Assembly: GCF_013166595.1 (NCBI RefSeq) | Contig: NZ_JABKKG010000002.1 | Span: 62,001 to 126,000, forward strand | Direction: 5' to 3' | DNA length: 64,000 nucleotides | From: Palleniella intestinalis | GTDB lineage: Bacteria > Bacteroidota > Bacteroidia > Bacteroidales > Bacteroidaceae | In this document: piece by piece, positions 54,277 to 63,927 of the stretch | How the letters are laid out: each line of letters begins with the position of its first letter | How positions within the stretch are numbered: position 1 is the stretch's first letter | The notes under the pieces: generated by a model | Told to the model about the DNA's origin: nothing | Databases searched by the model: none | What the model saw: the letters and a program-made list of their open reading frames with translations, nothing else | Program-made: the position numbers and the translations under genes

Positions 54277-56187
54277 ATGGGAAAGATTATCGGTATTGAC
54301 CTCGGAACAACAAACTCCTGTGTCTCTGTATTTGAAGGCAACGAGCCTGTCGTTATCGCAAACAGCGAAGGCAAGCGCACAACACCTTCAATTGTAGGCT
54401 TCGCGGAGAACGGCGAGCGCAAGGTGGGCGACCCTGCAAAGCGTCAGGCTATCACAAACCCAAAGAACACAGTATACTCTATCAAGCGTTTCATGGGTGA
54501 GACTTATGAGCAGTCTGCAAAAGAGGCTGCACGCATGCCTTACTCTGTAGTCAATGAAGGTGGCGTGCCACGCGTTGACATCGACGGCAAGAAATATACT
54601 CCACAGGAGATTTCTGCAATAGTTCTTCAGAAAATGAAGAAGACTGCTGAGGATTACCTCGGACAGGAAGTGACAGAGGCTGTCATCACCGTACCGGCTT
54701 ATTTCTCAGACTCACAGCGTCAGGCTACAAAGGAGGCAGGTCAGATTGCAGGTCTGAACGTTAAGCGTATCGTCAACGAGCCAACAGCAGCAGCTCTTGC
54801 TTACGGTGTTGACAAGGCTAACAAGGACATGAAGATTGCTGTGTTCGACCTCGGTGGCGGCACATTCGATATCTCAATCCTTGAGTTCGGCGGCGGTGTG
54901 TTTGAGGTTCTCTCAACAAATGGTGACACTCACCTCGGCGGTGATGATTTCGACCATGTAATCATCGAATGGCTTGCCAACGGTTTCAAGGCTGACGAGG
55001 GCATCGACCTCACAAAGGATCCAATGGCTATGCAGCGTCTTAAGGAGGCTGCCGAGAAGGCAAAGATTGAGCTTTCAAGCACTACCTCAACAGAAATCAA
55101 CCTGCCTTACATCTCAGCAGAGGGAGGTGTGCCTAAGCACCTTGTGAAGACTCTCACACGTTCACAGTTCGAGCAGCTGGCTCACTCTCTCATCCAGGCT
55201 TGCCTCGTGCCTTGCCAGAACGCAGTGCGCGACGCGAAGATTTCCACTTCCGACATTGACGAGGTTATCCTCGTAGGTGGTTCAAGCCGTATCCCTGCAG
55301 TGCAGGAGGTAGTGAAGAACTTCTTCGGCAAAGAGCCTTCAAAGGGCGTCAACCCTGATGAGGTTGTGGCAGTAGGTGCTGCTATCCAGGGTGCTATCCT
55401 TGCCGGTGACGCAGGTCAGGACATCGTGCTCCTCGACGTTACACCGTTGACTCTCGGTATCGAGACTATGGGTGGCGTGATGACAAAGCTCATTGACGCT
55501 AACTCCACAATCCCTTGCAAGAAGAGCGAAGTGTTCTCTACCGCAGCTGACAACCAGACAGCCGTAACAATCCATGTTCTTCAGGGTGAGCGCCCGATGG
55601 CATCACAGAACAAGTCCATCGGTAACTTCAACCTCGAAGGTATCGCACCGGCACGCCGTGGTGTTCCACAGATTGAGGTGACATTCGACATCGATGCCAA
55701 CGGTATCCTCTCTGTGTCTGCAAAGGACAAGGCGACAGGCAAGGAGCAGTCTATCCGCATCGAAGCTTCATCCGGTCTTTCAAAGGAGGACATCGAGCGC
55801 ATGAAGGCAGAAGCAGAGGCTAATGCTGACGCAGACAAGAAGGAGCGTGAGAAGATTGACAAGCTCAATCAGGCTGACTCCATGATTTTCCAGACAGAGA
55901 ACATGCTCAAGGAGCAGGGTGACAAACTTCCTGCTGATGTGAAGTCAGAGATGGAGGCAGCTATCCAGAAGCTCAAGGATGCTCACAAGACTCAGGATGT
56001 CGCTGCTATCGACACAGCAATCGCAGAGCTTAACGCTGTCGCACAGAAGATGTACCAGGCCGGTGCTCAGGCAGGTCCACAAGCCGGTCCTGACATGAAC
56101 GGCGGCTTCAATGGCGGTGCTCAGAACAACAACGCCGGCTCCAACTCTTCTGACGCTCAGGACGCTGATTTTGAGGAGGTGAAGTAA
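54277..56187 (+). CDS. dnaK: DnaK (Hsp70) chaperone
   Basis: DnaK binds unfolded peptides in an ATP-driven cycle with DnaJ and GrpE. The 636-residue protein starts [20 protein letters not shown], has the phosphate loops [16 protein letters not shown] and [11 protein letters not shown], a linker DVTPLTLG and a substrate domain. The tail is rich in Gly, Asn and Gln and ends DADFEEVK (the usual EEVD-like end of bacterial DnaK). GrpE and DnaJ are not adjacent. It is closed by a perfect 21-bp inverted repeat. Confidence 0.98.
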   Translation: MGKIIGIDLGTTNSCVSVFEGNEPVVIANSEGKRTTPSIVGFAENGERKVGDPAKRQAITNPKNTVYSIKRFMGETYEQSAKEAARMPYSVVNEGGVPRVDIDGKKYTPQEISAIVLQKMKKTAEDYLGQEVTEAVITVPAYFSDSQRQATKEAGQIAGLNVKRIVNEPTAAALAYGVDKANKDMKIAVFDLGGGTFDISILEFGGGVFEVLSTNGDTHLGGDDFDHVIIEWLANGFKADEGIDLTKDPMAMQRLKEAAEKAKIELSSTTSTEINLPYISAEGGVPKHLVKTLTRSQFEQLAHSLIQACLVPCQNAVRDAKISTSDIDEVILVGGSSRIPAVQEVVKNFFGKEPSKGVNPDEVVAVGAAIQGAILAGDAGQDIVLLDVTPLTLGIETMGGVMTKLIDANSTIPCKKSEVFSTAADNQTAVTIHVLQGERPMASQNKSIGNFNLEGIAPARRGVPQIEVTFDIDANGILSVSAKDKATGKEQSIRIEASSGLSKEDIERMKAEAEANADADKKEREKIDKLNQADSMIFQTENMLKEQGDKLPADVKSEMEAAIQKLKDAHKTQDVAAIDTAIAELNAVAQKMYQAGAQAGPQAGPDMNGGFNGGAQNNNAGSNSSDAQDADFEEVK

Positions 56188-56197
56188 GAGTAATAGC

Positions 56198-56256
56198 ATA
56201 TAACAACAGAAAAGGAGTATAACATTCTAAGTTACACTCCTTTTCTGTTGTTATAT
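56198..56256. terminator. terminator after dnaK
   Basis: A perfect 21-bp inverted repeat (56198-56218 with 56236-56256; stem contains AACAGAAAAGGAGT). It lies between convergent genes and may act in both directions. Confidence 0.82.
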
Positions 56257-56301
56257 GTAAATAAACACTATATTATCGTTATGCCATATTTTATCTTTAT
56301 A

Positions 56302-56700
56302 TTAGCAAACAACTACATCAACACAATCAATATAATCGGAGGCTGCATCTGCTGATTGCACCACCTTGATTATCTTGATGTCCGAAGCTATATCCGGAAT
56401 GAGTGTGCGCTTGATGTTCTCAATGTATGTCACTGTTTCGTTTCCGCAGAATTTTATGTAAGAAAGCTTGTAATTGTAGACTCGTGTGACAACATTCTGC
56501 GGCATGTCATCAACGAAAATACCGACACGCTTTACTGAAGATTCTGGAGACGACATAGCGGAATTATCTGCCCTGTCAGGAAGTGTCCCACAATAGGATG
56601 GTAATTGTTTAATATACAATGGATTATTCCTGTCAAATACAAGTTCTACAACATCCTGATTCAACTCTGATATATCATGTATGATTCGTGCTTTTCCCAT
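56302..56700 (-). CDS. hypothetical protein
   Basis: A 132-residue frame 21 bases downstream of the trmN gene on the same strand. No signal peptide, motif or family is recognised. It has alternating strands with an acidic N-terminal helix (GKARIIHDISELNQDVVELVF) and VGIFVDDMPQNVVTRVYNYKL. The position after trmN and before the shared terminator supports a real gene. The atypical content of short repeated Asp/Val runs leaves some doubt. Confidence 0.5.
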   Translation of the reverse strand: MGKARIIHDISELNQDVVELVFDRNNPLYIKQLPSYCGTLPDRADNSAMSSPESSVKRVGIFVDDMPQNVVTRVYNYKLSYIKFCGNETVTYIENIKRTLIPDIASDIKIIKVVQSADAASDYIDCVDVVVC

Positions 56701-56721
56701 AACTTATACAACTCCATCTGT

Positions 56722-57447
56722 TTATAAATAAAACTCCTTCATAACCTCCTGATACCACTCACTCCGTGAACCATCGGCATTCAGGAGACAGAATGTCTCT
56801 TCAACAAGTTCACAGCGCATTCCTTTCTTGAACACAAGGATGAAACGTTTCGGCTGTTTGCGTGGCACTGTCTTTATGGCATAGCAGTGCTTCATGCTGA
56901 ACCCTGTTATCAGACATTCGGCTGTGAACCGCTTGAGAGCTTCCACCGGTATGCTTACGGAGAACACTCCACCGTCTTCCAGCAATGAATATGCACCGCT
57001 GACAAGGTCATGGAAGGAAAGGCTTGAAGTATGCCGTGCCCTTGTCCTCCCTTCATCCGGATTCTCAAAGCTATCATCATAGTACGGAGGATTGCTCACA
57101 ATGCAGTCAAAGACAGGCTTTTCCTGCCCATGCCACAAATTCTCGTCAGAAGAAAACTTGCTGAAATCCCCTTTCACAAGCGTTAGTCTGTCAGCAAACG
57201 GAGAAGCTGCGAAATTGTCATAAGCATCCAAATATGCATTATCGTCAATTTCTATCGCCGTCACTTGCGCATCAGGAAAACGCTGCGCAAACATCAATGA
57301 AACAACACCTGTCCCTGCACCGATGTCAAGCACTCTACTACCACCTTCGCCCAAAGTGCCGAGAAGCACTCCGTCAGTTCCAACCTTCATCGCCGCACGA
57401 GGCTGACGGACAGTAAATTGCTTGAATTGAAAATAATCATTACTCAT
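56722..57447 (-). CDS. trmN: tRNA1(Val) adenine37-N6-methyltransferase (TrmN6/YfiC)
   Basis: A 241-residue SAM-dependent methyltransferase. It begins DYFQFKQFTVRQPRAAMKVGTDGVLLG, has the SAM loop VLDIGAGTGVVSLMFAQR and the catalytic motif SNPPYYDDSF for N6 methylation of adenine. The sequence matches the YfiC/TrmN family, which modifies A37 of tRNA-Val1. It is divergent from lon, with 227 bases between starts. Confidence 0.9.
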   Translation of the reverse strand: MSNDYFQFKQFTVRQPRAAMKVGTDGVLLGTLGEGGSRVLDIGAGTGVVSLMFAQRFPDAQVTAIEIDDNAYLDAYDNFAASPFADRLTLVKGDFSKFSSDENLWHGQEKPVFDCIVSNPPYYDDSFENPDEGRTRARHTSSLSFHDLVSGAYSLLEDGGVFSVSIPVEALKRFTAECLITGFSMKHCYAIKTVPRKQPKRFILVFKKGMRCELVEETFCLLNADGSRSEWYQEVMKEFYL

Positions 57448-57597
57448 TTAGAATAACAGTTTTGATAAATACGAATGAACAGCAAACCATGCATCGGACA
57501 ACTGCATTTTAACAGTCTGCTTACTATAAGTAACTATGAAAAGCCTTAATTATTGTAATAATTAAAGAAAACTTTCGATTGTTCTAAGATTTTTTAG

Positions 57598-57605
57598 TAA
57601 TTTTG
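57598..57605 (+). promoter_or_regulatory. -7 element for lon
   Basis: TAATTTTG matches TAnnTTTG, with a one-mismatch -33 box (TTTC at 57573-57576) 21 bases upstream. The leader is about 65 bases. Confidence 0.6.
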
Positions 57606-57674
57606 CAAACTCAATAGCCTAAAAATTAAGGACAAAGAAAAAACAACCAACTTACGAATTCTGACAAAGATTAT

Positions 57675-60170
57675 ATGAACGAGAACTCACAAATACAAAT
57701 GATTGCCGACTACGAAGGCGACATCGAGACATTATTTGACATAAATTTTGACGGAGTTATCCCAATCCTTGCCACAAGAAATATCGTGATGTTTCCTGGG
57801 GTAATCTGCCCTATCCTTATCGGACGTGAACAGAGTGTCGGTCTCATTGATGCGATGAGAGCGAACCCTAACCGCATATTCGCAGTGTTCTGCCAACGCA
57901 ATTCCGACGTGGAGATTCCGTCAAAAGAGGATGTGTACACTACCGGAGTATATGCCAAACTGGTGAAAGTCATCGACCTGCCGGGAAACCAAAAGACAGC
58001 TATCGTGCAAGGCCTCAGCCGTTGCAAGCTTGATGATTTCTATTACACACCGGCATATTTTGAAGGCAAAGTAAGTGCAATGCCGGAATTGCTGCCGGAA
58101 ACAAACGACACAGAATTCAGCACTGCAGTAAAGACCATGCGCCGCAGTATGGAGGAGTACATACAGAAAAACGATGAATTCCCTAACGAGTCTGCTTTCG
58201 CACTGCAAAACATCTCCAACAACATCCTTGTCACAAATTTCTCTGCAACCAACCTCCCTATTGCCATTACCGAGAAGATGGGACTTCTGGAGACGCAAAG
58301 TATCAAGGAGCGCTTGTTCAACCTCCTGAGAATCCTCAGTCGTGAAATACAGTTCCTTGACCTGAAACTCAACATTCAGAACAAGACCCACGAAGACATT
58401 GACGAGCAGCAGCGCGAATATTTCCTTCACCAGCAGATGCGCAACATCCGCGAAGAACTCGGTGGCAGCGAAGGCTCGCCTGAAAAAAAAGCACTGAAGG
58501 ACAAAGCTGCAGCACAGAAATGGACTGAAGAGGTCAAGAAGGTTTTTGAAAGGGAATATGACAAGCTGGATAACTACAATCCTCAGTCTCCTGATTACCA
58601 GATTCAGCTGACTTATCTCCAGACATTCGTGTCCCTGCCATGGGGTGAGAAGACCGTCGACAACCTCGACCTGAAGCATGCTGAGAAAGTCCTGAACTCT
58701 GACCACTATGCCATGGAGAAGGTTAAGGAGAGAATCCTTGAATTCCTTGCTGTCATGAAGCTCCGTTCCATGGCACGCCAGAACAATGAGGAAATAAGGC
58801 ACAAGTCACAGATCATCTGCCTCTTCGGCCCTCCGGGAGTAGGAAAGACTTCACTCGGCAAGTCCATTGCCAAAGCTATCAACCGAAAATACGCACGCAT
58901 CTCTTTGGGCGGAATGCACGACGAGAGCGAGATTCGCGGTCATCGCCGCACATACATCGGAGCTATGCCGGGACGCATCATCAAGGCACTGCAGAAGGTT
59001 GGCTCGTCAAATCCTGTGTTCATCCTTGACGAGATTGACAAAGTAACACAGAAGACAATAAACGGCGACCCGACATCCGCACTCCTTGAAGTGCTTGACC
59101 CGGAACAAAACTCCACATTCCACGACAATTATCTTGATGTGGACTATGACCTCTCCGACGTGCTGTTCATTTGTACGGCAAACGACCTCGGCACTCTCCC
59201 GAAACCATTGCTTGACCGTATGGAAATCATAGAACTCACAGGTTATACCACAGAGGAGAAGTATGAGATTGCAAAGCGTCATCTTGTCAAGCGCGACAAG
59301 CAGGACAACGGATTTGCAGGAAAGGCATACAAAGACCTGAAATTTGACAAGAAGGCACTCATCAGAATAATAGAGCAATACACACGCGAAAGCGGTGTGC
59401 GCCAGCTTGACCGCCAAATCAACAAGGTGCTGCGCAAACTTGCTGTGGAGATGCTTACCCAAAAAAGCGAAGAGACCGGATTGGAGAAGATACAGGTTGA
59501 CGACATTGAGAAATATCTCGGCAAACCATTGGTTACACGCGAAATCTATCAGGGCAACAACTACGCCGGAGTCGTTACGGGACTTGCATGGACAAGTGTA
59601 GGTGGAGAAATCCTCTTCATCGAGACCTCCCTGTCCAAAGGCAAGGCAGGAAAGCTGACATTGACGGGAAACCTTGGTGATGTCATGAAAGAGTCTGCCG
59701 TTCTCGCACTCGAATACTGTAAGGCTCACTCCGACCTACTGAACATCGACTACCGCATTTTCGACAACTACAACATCCACATCCATGTTCCCGAGGGTGC
59801 TACCCCAAAGGACGGTCCGTCAGCCGGCATCACCATCGCCACTTCCATCGCTTCAGCACTGACACAGCGCAAAGTGCGCAAGAACACGGCAATGACCGGT
59901 GAGATTACCCTACGCGGACGTGTCCTCCCTGTCGGAGGAATAAAGGAAAAGATTCTTGCAGCAAAGCGCGCAGGCATCACCGACATTCTCCTATGCCACG
60001 AAAACAGGAAGGACATTGAAGAGATTGCCGATTTCTACCTTACCGGCCTGGAGTTCCATTATGTGGAGAATGTCAAGGACGTTTGGGATTTCGCTCTTAC
60101 AGATGAAAAGGTTGACAATGCTATAGAGTTCACCATCGAACCTGAAAAAGACAAGACACAGACGGCATAA
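57675..60170 (+). CDS. lon: Lon ATP-dependent protease
   Basis: Lon degrades misfolded and regulatory proteins. The 831-residue protein has the N-terminal substrate domain ([19 protein letters not shown]), a coiled-coil helical region, the AAA+ module with Walker A GPPGVGKT (about 385-392) and Walker [11 protein letters not shown], and the protease domain. The Ser of PKDGPSAG (about 716) and the Lys of [10 protein letters not shown] (about 759) form the catalytic dyad. It is complete. tgt follows 37 bases later and is probably in the same transcript. Confidence 0.98.
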   Translation: MNENSQIQMIADYEGDIETLFDINFDGVIPILATRNIVMFPGVICPILIGREQSVGLIDAMRANPNRIFAVFCQRNSDVEIPSKEDVYTTGVYAKLVKVIDLPGNQKTAIVQGLSRCKLDDFYYTPAYFEGKVSAMPELLPETNDTEFSTAVKTMRRSMEEYIQKNDEFPNESAFALQNISNNILVTNFSATNLPIAITEKMGLLETQSIKERLFNLLRILSREIQFLDLKLNIQNKTHEDIDEQQREYFLHQQMRNIREELGGSEGSPEKKALKDKAAAQKWTEEVKKVFEREYDKLDNYNPQSPDYQIQLTYLQTFVSLPWGEKTVDNLDLKHAEKVLNSDHYAMEKVKERILEFLAVMKLRSMARQNNEEIRHKSQIICLFGPPGVGKTSLGKSIAKAINRKYARISLGGMHDESEIRGHRRTYIGAMPGRIIKALQKVGSSNPVFILDEIDKVTQKTINGDPTSALLEVLDPEQNSTFHDNYLDVDYDLSDVLFICTANDLGTLPKPLLDRMEIIELTGYTTEEKYEIAKRHLVKRDKQDNGFAGKAYKDLKFDKKALIRIIEQYTRESGVRQLDRQINKVLRKLAVEMLTQKSEETGLEKIQVDDIEKYLGKPLVTREIYQGNNYAGVVTGLAWTSVGGEILFIETSLSKGKAGKLTLTGNLGDVMKESAVLALEYCKAHSDLLNIDYRIFDNYNIHIHVPEGATPKDGPSAGITIATSIASALTQRKVRKNTAMTGEITLRGRVLPVGGIKEKILAAKRAGITDILLCHENRKDIEEIADFYLTGLEFHYVENVKDVWDFALTDEKVDNAIEFTIEPEKDKTQTA

Positions 60171-60207
60171 GCCTGATGTGTCTTGCCATATAAATAAAGA
60201 TTATCAC

Positions 60208-61335
60208 ATGAAATTCAAATTAGAATATACTGACAACGCTTCGGACGCAAGAGCGGGAACCATAACAACTGCTCACGGAGAGATAAAGACTCCTATCTTC
60301 ATGCCCGTCGGCACATGCGGTGCCGTAAAGGGCGTACATTTCTCGGAGCTTCGTGAACAGGTGAAGGCACAGATTATCCTCGGCAACACTTACCACCTCT
60401 ATCTCCGCCCGGGGCTTGACATACTGCGAAAGGCAGGCGGTCTGCACGGATTCAACGGTTGGGAGCGACCAATACTGACTGACTCGGGAGGCTTTCAGGT
60501 CTTCTCGCTCACAGGCATAAGAAAGCTGAAAGAGGAAGGATGCACCTTCCAGTCGCACATCGACGGCTCACGCCACATCTTCACTCCTGAGAATGTCATG
60601 GACACAGAGCGCATCATCGGTGCGGACATCATGATGGCATTTGACGAATGCGCACCGGGAGAGGCAGACTTTGAGTATGCAAAGAAATCCATGCAGATGA
60701 CCCACCGCTGGCTTGACCGTTGCCTGAAACGCTTCAATGAGACCGAGCCTCTCTACGGATACGAGCAGACACTCATGCCTATCGTACAGGGATGCAAATA
60801 TCCGGAACTGCGCCGCGAGTCAGCGAAATTCATCGCGGACAAAGGCGCAGACGCCAATGCTATCGGCGGACTTGCCGTAGGCGAACCTACCGAAATCATG
60901 TACGAGATGATTGAGGTTGTCAATGAAATACTGCCAAAGGACAAGCCACGCTATCTCATGGGTGTCGGCACTCCGCAAAACATTCTTGAAGCCATAGAAC
61001 GCGGTGTCGACATGTTCGACTGCGTGATGCCTACACGCAACGGGCGTAATGCAATGCTATTCACATACGAAGGCACAATGAACATGAAGAACAAGAAATG
61101 GGAGGACGATTTCTCACCGATAGACCCTGACGGATGCGACGTTGACAGGATTTACACAAAGGCATATCTGCATCATCTGTTCAAGGCACAAGAGCTCCTT
61201 GCCATGCAGATTGCATCAATACACAATCTCGCATTCTACCTTCGCCTCGTCACTGACGCACGCGAACATATAATAAAAGGTGATTTCACGCAATGGAAAA
61301 ACTCCGTAATCTACAATCTCGGCTTAAGAAGATAA
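60208..61335 (+). CDS. tgt: queuine/preQ1 tRNA-ribosyltransferase
   Basis: Tgt swaps the guanine at position 34 of GUN-anticodon tRNAs for preQ1. The 375-residue protein has the catalytic Asp of ILTDSGGFQVFSL (about 92), the nucleophile Asp in MFDCVMPTRNGR (about 271), and the conserved QIASIHNLAFY near the end. The zinc site is not canonical: where C-x-C-x-x-C is expected before K/R-A-Y-L-H-H-L, the sequence is C-D-V-D-R-I-Y-T, so only one Cys remains. The ATG at 60208 is chosen over the GTG at 60178 because it starts the family N-terminus. It overlaps the next gene by 43 bases. Confidence 0.95.
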   Translation: MKFKLEYTDNASDARAGTITTAHGEIKTPIFMPVGTCGAVKGVHFSELREQVKAQIILGNTYHLYLRPGLDILRKAGGLHGFNGWERPILTDSGGFQVFSLTGIRKLKEEGCTFQSHIDGSRHIFTPENVMDTERIIGADIMMAFDECAPGEADFEYAKKSMQMTHRWLDRCLKRFNETEPLYGYEQTLMPIVQGCKYPELRRESAKFIADKGADANAIGGLAVGEPTEIMYEMIEVVNEILPKDKPRYLMGVGTPQNILEAIERGVDMFDCVMPTRNGRNAMLFTYEGTMNMKNKKWEDDFSPIDPDGCDVDRIYTKAYLHHLFKAQELLAMQIASIHNLAFYLRLVTDAREHIIKGDFTQWKNSVIYNLGLRR

Positions 61336-62465
61336 ACCTGCCCACCATAAACCAAAGGGCAATCAGAGGACTATTGGGGCTGAAACGTCTCGACACTTAC
61401 ATCATCAGTAAGTTCATCGGAACGTATTTCTTCTCAATACTCCTCATCATCTCCATTTCCATTGTCTTCGATTTCAACGAGAACCTTTCCAAGTTCACGC
61501 AATACCACGCACCATGGCAAGCCATAGTCTTTGACTACTATGCCAACTTCGTGCCGTATTTCGCAAACCTCTTCTCACCGCTCTTCTGCTTCATTGCCGT
61601 AATCTTCTTTACGTCAAAACTGGCAGGCAACTCGGAAATAATCGCCATCATTGCAGCAGGAGTGAGCTTCAAGCGACTGATGCGCCCCTACATGATTTCA
61701 TGTGTGCTGATAAGCACCATGTCATTCTATCTCGCTTCTTATGTCATACCGAAAGGAAATGTCGTGCGGCAGAATTTCGAGTCCATGTACAAGAACAACA
61801 AGAAGAACACCTCCGCCGACAATGTGCAGTTGCAGGTGGACAAAGGTGTCATCGCGTACATAAAGCATTACGACAACATCCACAAGACCGGATTCGGCTT
61901 CTGCCTTGACAAGTTTGAGAACAAAAAGCTTGTCTCCCACATGACAGCATCCAGCATCCAGTACGACACACTCGCAAACGCCAAATACCATTGGAAAGCA
62001 ACAAACTGGAAAATCCGTGAGATGAAAGGCATGAGGGAATATATCACCAGTGGCAATGCCTTGGACACGCTGATACAGATGGAGCCGATAGACCTCGTGT
62101 TCTCCAAAGGACAGCAGGAGACATTTACCTCCCCACAACTCAAAGAGTACATCAACAAGCAGATTGACCGTGGTTCCAAGAACATCGTGCAGTACGAAGT
62201 GGAGTACCACAAGCGAATAGCCTCATCCTTTGCCTCATTCATTCTCACCATTATCGGTGTCTCCCTATCCTCACGCAAGCGCAAAGGCGGCATGGGCATG
62301 TACCTCGGCATCGGTCTGGCACTCAGTTTCATATACATCATGCTGCAAACCATCAGCGCAACATTCGCCATAAATGCCGGTGCACCTCCTGCCCTCGCAG
62401 CATGGATGCCTAACTTCATCTTTGGCGCAGTGGCGTATTTCTGCTACAAGCATGCACCGAAATAA
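61293..62465 (+). CDS. LptF/LptG family LPS export permease
   Basis: A 390-residue inner membrane protein of the YjgP/YjgQ family, one half of the permease that lifts LPS from the membrane with LptB. It has three spans in the first 140 residues (LDTYIISKFIGTYFFSILLIISIS, LFSPLFCFIAVIFFTSKLA, LMRPYMISCVLISTMSF), a [11 protein letters not shown] beta domain (about 150-300), and three spans at the end. The start lies inside tgt, an arrangement that suggests coupling. Whether it acts as LptF or LptG cannot be told here. A strong terminator follows. Confidence 0.9.
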   Translation: MEKLRNLQSRLKKINLPTINQRAIRGLLGLKRLDTYIISKFIGTYFFSILLIISISIVFDFNENLSKFTQYHAPWQAIVFDYYANFVPYFANLFSPLFCFIAVIFFTSKLAGNSEIIAIIAAGVSFKRLMRPYMISCVLISTMSFYLASYVIPKGNVVRQNFESMYKNNKKNTSADNVQLQVDKGVIAYIKHYDNIHKTGFGFCLDKFENKKLVSHMTASSIQYDTLANAKYHWKATNWKIREMKGMREYITSGNALDTLIQMEPIDLVFSKGQQETFTSPQLKEYINKQIDRGSKNIVQYEVEYHKRIASSFASFILTIIGVSLSSRKRKGGMGMYLGIGLALSFIYIMLQTISATFAINAGAPPALAAWMPNFIFGAVAYFCYKHAPK

Positions 62466-62532
62466 AATATTTGAATAATTTCAAAGTCAACCTGTGCAAA
62501 AAGACTCTTTGAACCGCAACTTTAACCCACAC

Positions 62533-62579
62533 AAAATAGCCGTATCATTATTCAGTATTGAGTATGATACGGCTATTTT
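62533..62579 (+). terminator. terminator after the LptF/G gene
   Basis: A perfect 16-bp inverted repeat (62533-62548, AAAATAGCCGTATCAT, with 62564-62579), ending in TTTTTG. It is the first element of the 62466-63132 gap, which otherwise holds one 22-bp-unit array and the promoter of the sigma factor gene. Confidence 0.85.
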
Positions 62580-62719
62580 TGTGTATTGCAGTTACAATTA
62601 GCAATTTTCATAAATAACAATATGAAAGTAAACAAACTTATTATATTAAAATATGCAAGGTAAAAGCCCGATTTTACTTTACACAAAAACTAACAAAACC
62701 TTAAATAAAAGATAGTTTC

Positions 62720-62807
62720 GCAAAAGGTAACACTTTATATTGCAAAAGGTAAAGTATTGCATGATGAAAGGTAACACTTTGCATAGTCAGAAGTAACCTT
62801 TCATTAT
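62720..62807 (+). repeat. 22-bp-unit array, locus 5 (4 units)
   Basis: The cleanest copy. Four exact 22-bp units with cores at 62726 (GGTAAC), 62748 (GGTAAA), 62770 (GGTAAC) and 62792 (AGTAAC). Units 1 and 2 begin GCAAAAGGTAA, unit 3 reads ATGAAAGGTAACACTTTGCA, and unit 4 ends with a CTTTC-type arm as at loci 2 and 4. The flanking blocks of the composite element are not seen. Confidence 0.85.
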
Positions 62808-62989
62808 GTCATTTGCCATACCATGAAAAACACTGGGTTATAGGACAACAGACAAAAAGATTTTATCACATCAATATATTCCCATTCTTGATGTCCGAGA
62901 AAAGCAAAACATTTAATACGCACATATTCGCGTTTTATTGTGTTTAACATTCTTATTTAAGCAATATTAACCGTTTTAAGAAACAAAAA

Positions 62990-63021
62990 TTTGGATTATT
63001 GCAGAAAAAACCGTAAATTTG
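62990..63021 (+). promoter_or_regulatory. promoter of the ECF sigma gene
   Basis: TTTG (62990-62993), 20 bases, then TAAATTTG (63014-63021): a full consensus match. The leader is about 105 bases. Confidence 0.72.
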
Positions 63022-63132
63022 CAGACGATTTCGGTATATATCCCGTTATTTTATAATTACATAGAGAATATCAAACCTAAAAACAAGCGCCTATAGACCA
63101 ATATCTACTTAAATAATAAAAATTTAAGAAGA

Positions 63133-63747
63133 ATGAACAATTCAGACAGTGTTGCATCCCTGTCTGCTCTCACTGATGAGCAGCTTGCAATAGCATACAT
63201 AAATGGTAATAACAGCGCTTTTGACTTGTTGCTCGAACGTAACAAGACAAAACTTTTCTCGTACATACTTTTTGTGGTACGCAGCCGTGACATTGCCGAC
63301 GACATCTTTCAGGACACTTTCGTGAAAGTCATCATCAGATTGCAGCGTGGAGAGTACAAGCCTTCAGGCAAATTCAGTGCGTGGCTTACACGCATTGCCC
63401 ATAATGTCATCATGGACAGGTTTCGTTCGCAACAAAACAACTCGACGATTGATGTCGACAACGAGAATGATATGGCGAAAGTGGAGGGTGATGCCCTCAC
63501 AAACGATTCTGTCGAAAACTATTTTGTGACGGAGCAGATACTCACAGATGTCAAGCATCTCATGAACCGTCTTCCGCCTCTTCAGCGCGAAGTGGTTTTC
63601 ATGCGCTATTTCCAAGAGATGTCCTTCAAGGAGATTGCCGAGGTGACCGGCGTCAGCATAAACACTTCCCTCGGGCGTATGCACTACGCGGTGAACAACT
63701 TGCGTAAGATGATAAAAACCAACAAGATGGAGTTACACGTTGTGTAG
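63133..63747 (+). CDS. ECF-type RNA polymerase sigma factor
   Basis: A 204-residue sigma-70 family factor with region 2 (FSYILFVVRSRDIADDIFQDTFVKVIIRLQRG, then KFSAWLTRIAHNVIMDRFRSQ) and region 4 (LMNRLPPLQREVVFMRYFQEMSFKEIAEVTGVSINTSLGRMHYAVNNLRKMI). An acidic linker (about 100-130) separates them. No anti-sigma gene follows within the window. The stop codon lies inside a strong hairpin. Confidence 0.93.
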   Translation: MNNSDSVASLSALTDEQLAIAYINGNNSAFDLLLERNKTKLFSYILFVVRSRDIADDIFQDTFVKVIIRLQRGEYKPSGKFSAWLTRIAHNVIMDRFRSQQNNSTIDVDNENDMAKVEGDALTNDSVENYFVTEQILTDVKHLMNRLPPLQREVVFMRYFQEMSFKEIAEVTGVSINTSLGRMHYAVNNLRKMIKTNKMELHVV

Positions 63748-63759
63748 CTCCATCTTGTT
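63721..63759 (+). terminator. hairpin spanning the sigma gene stop
   Basis: AACAAGATGGAG (63721-63732) pairs perfectly with CTCCATCTTGTT (63748-63759). The left arm is coding and the stop codon (63745-63747) is in the loop. Only short T stretches follow. Confidence 0.65.
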
Positions 63760-63927
63760 ACCATTACTGTTTCTCAAAGCTTCTCCTGTCATCTCTATAA
63801 GAGTTTTTTTGCTCGAAGAACCCAAAGAAAGAAAAAAATTTCCTTACAAACGCAACCCACACAAGGGCGAAGCGGATTCTTTTAATTCTTTAATTTCTTA
63901 GAGAAAACAATCATCTTCGAGAAACAA

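Noticed and set aside
62720..62807. CRISPR array
   Set aside because: Units follow each other directly with no spacers, number only four, and no cas genes are present.
62915..62940. A possible block 1 near the locus 5 array (ATTCGCGTTTTATTG)
   Set aside because: The similarity to block 1 covers only about eight bases, which is within chance in AT-rich DNA.
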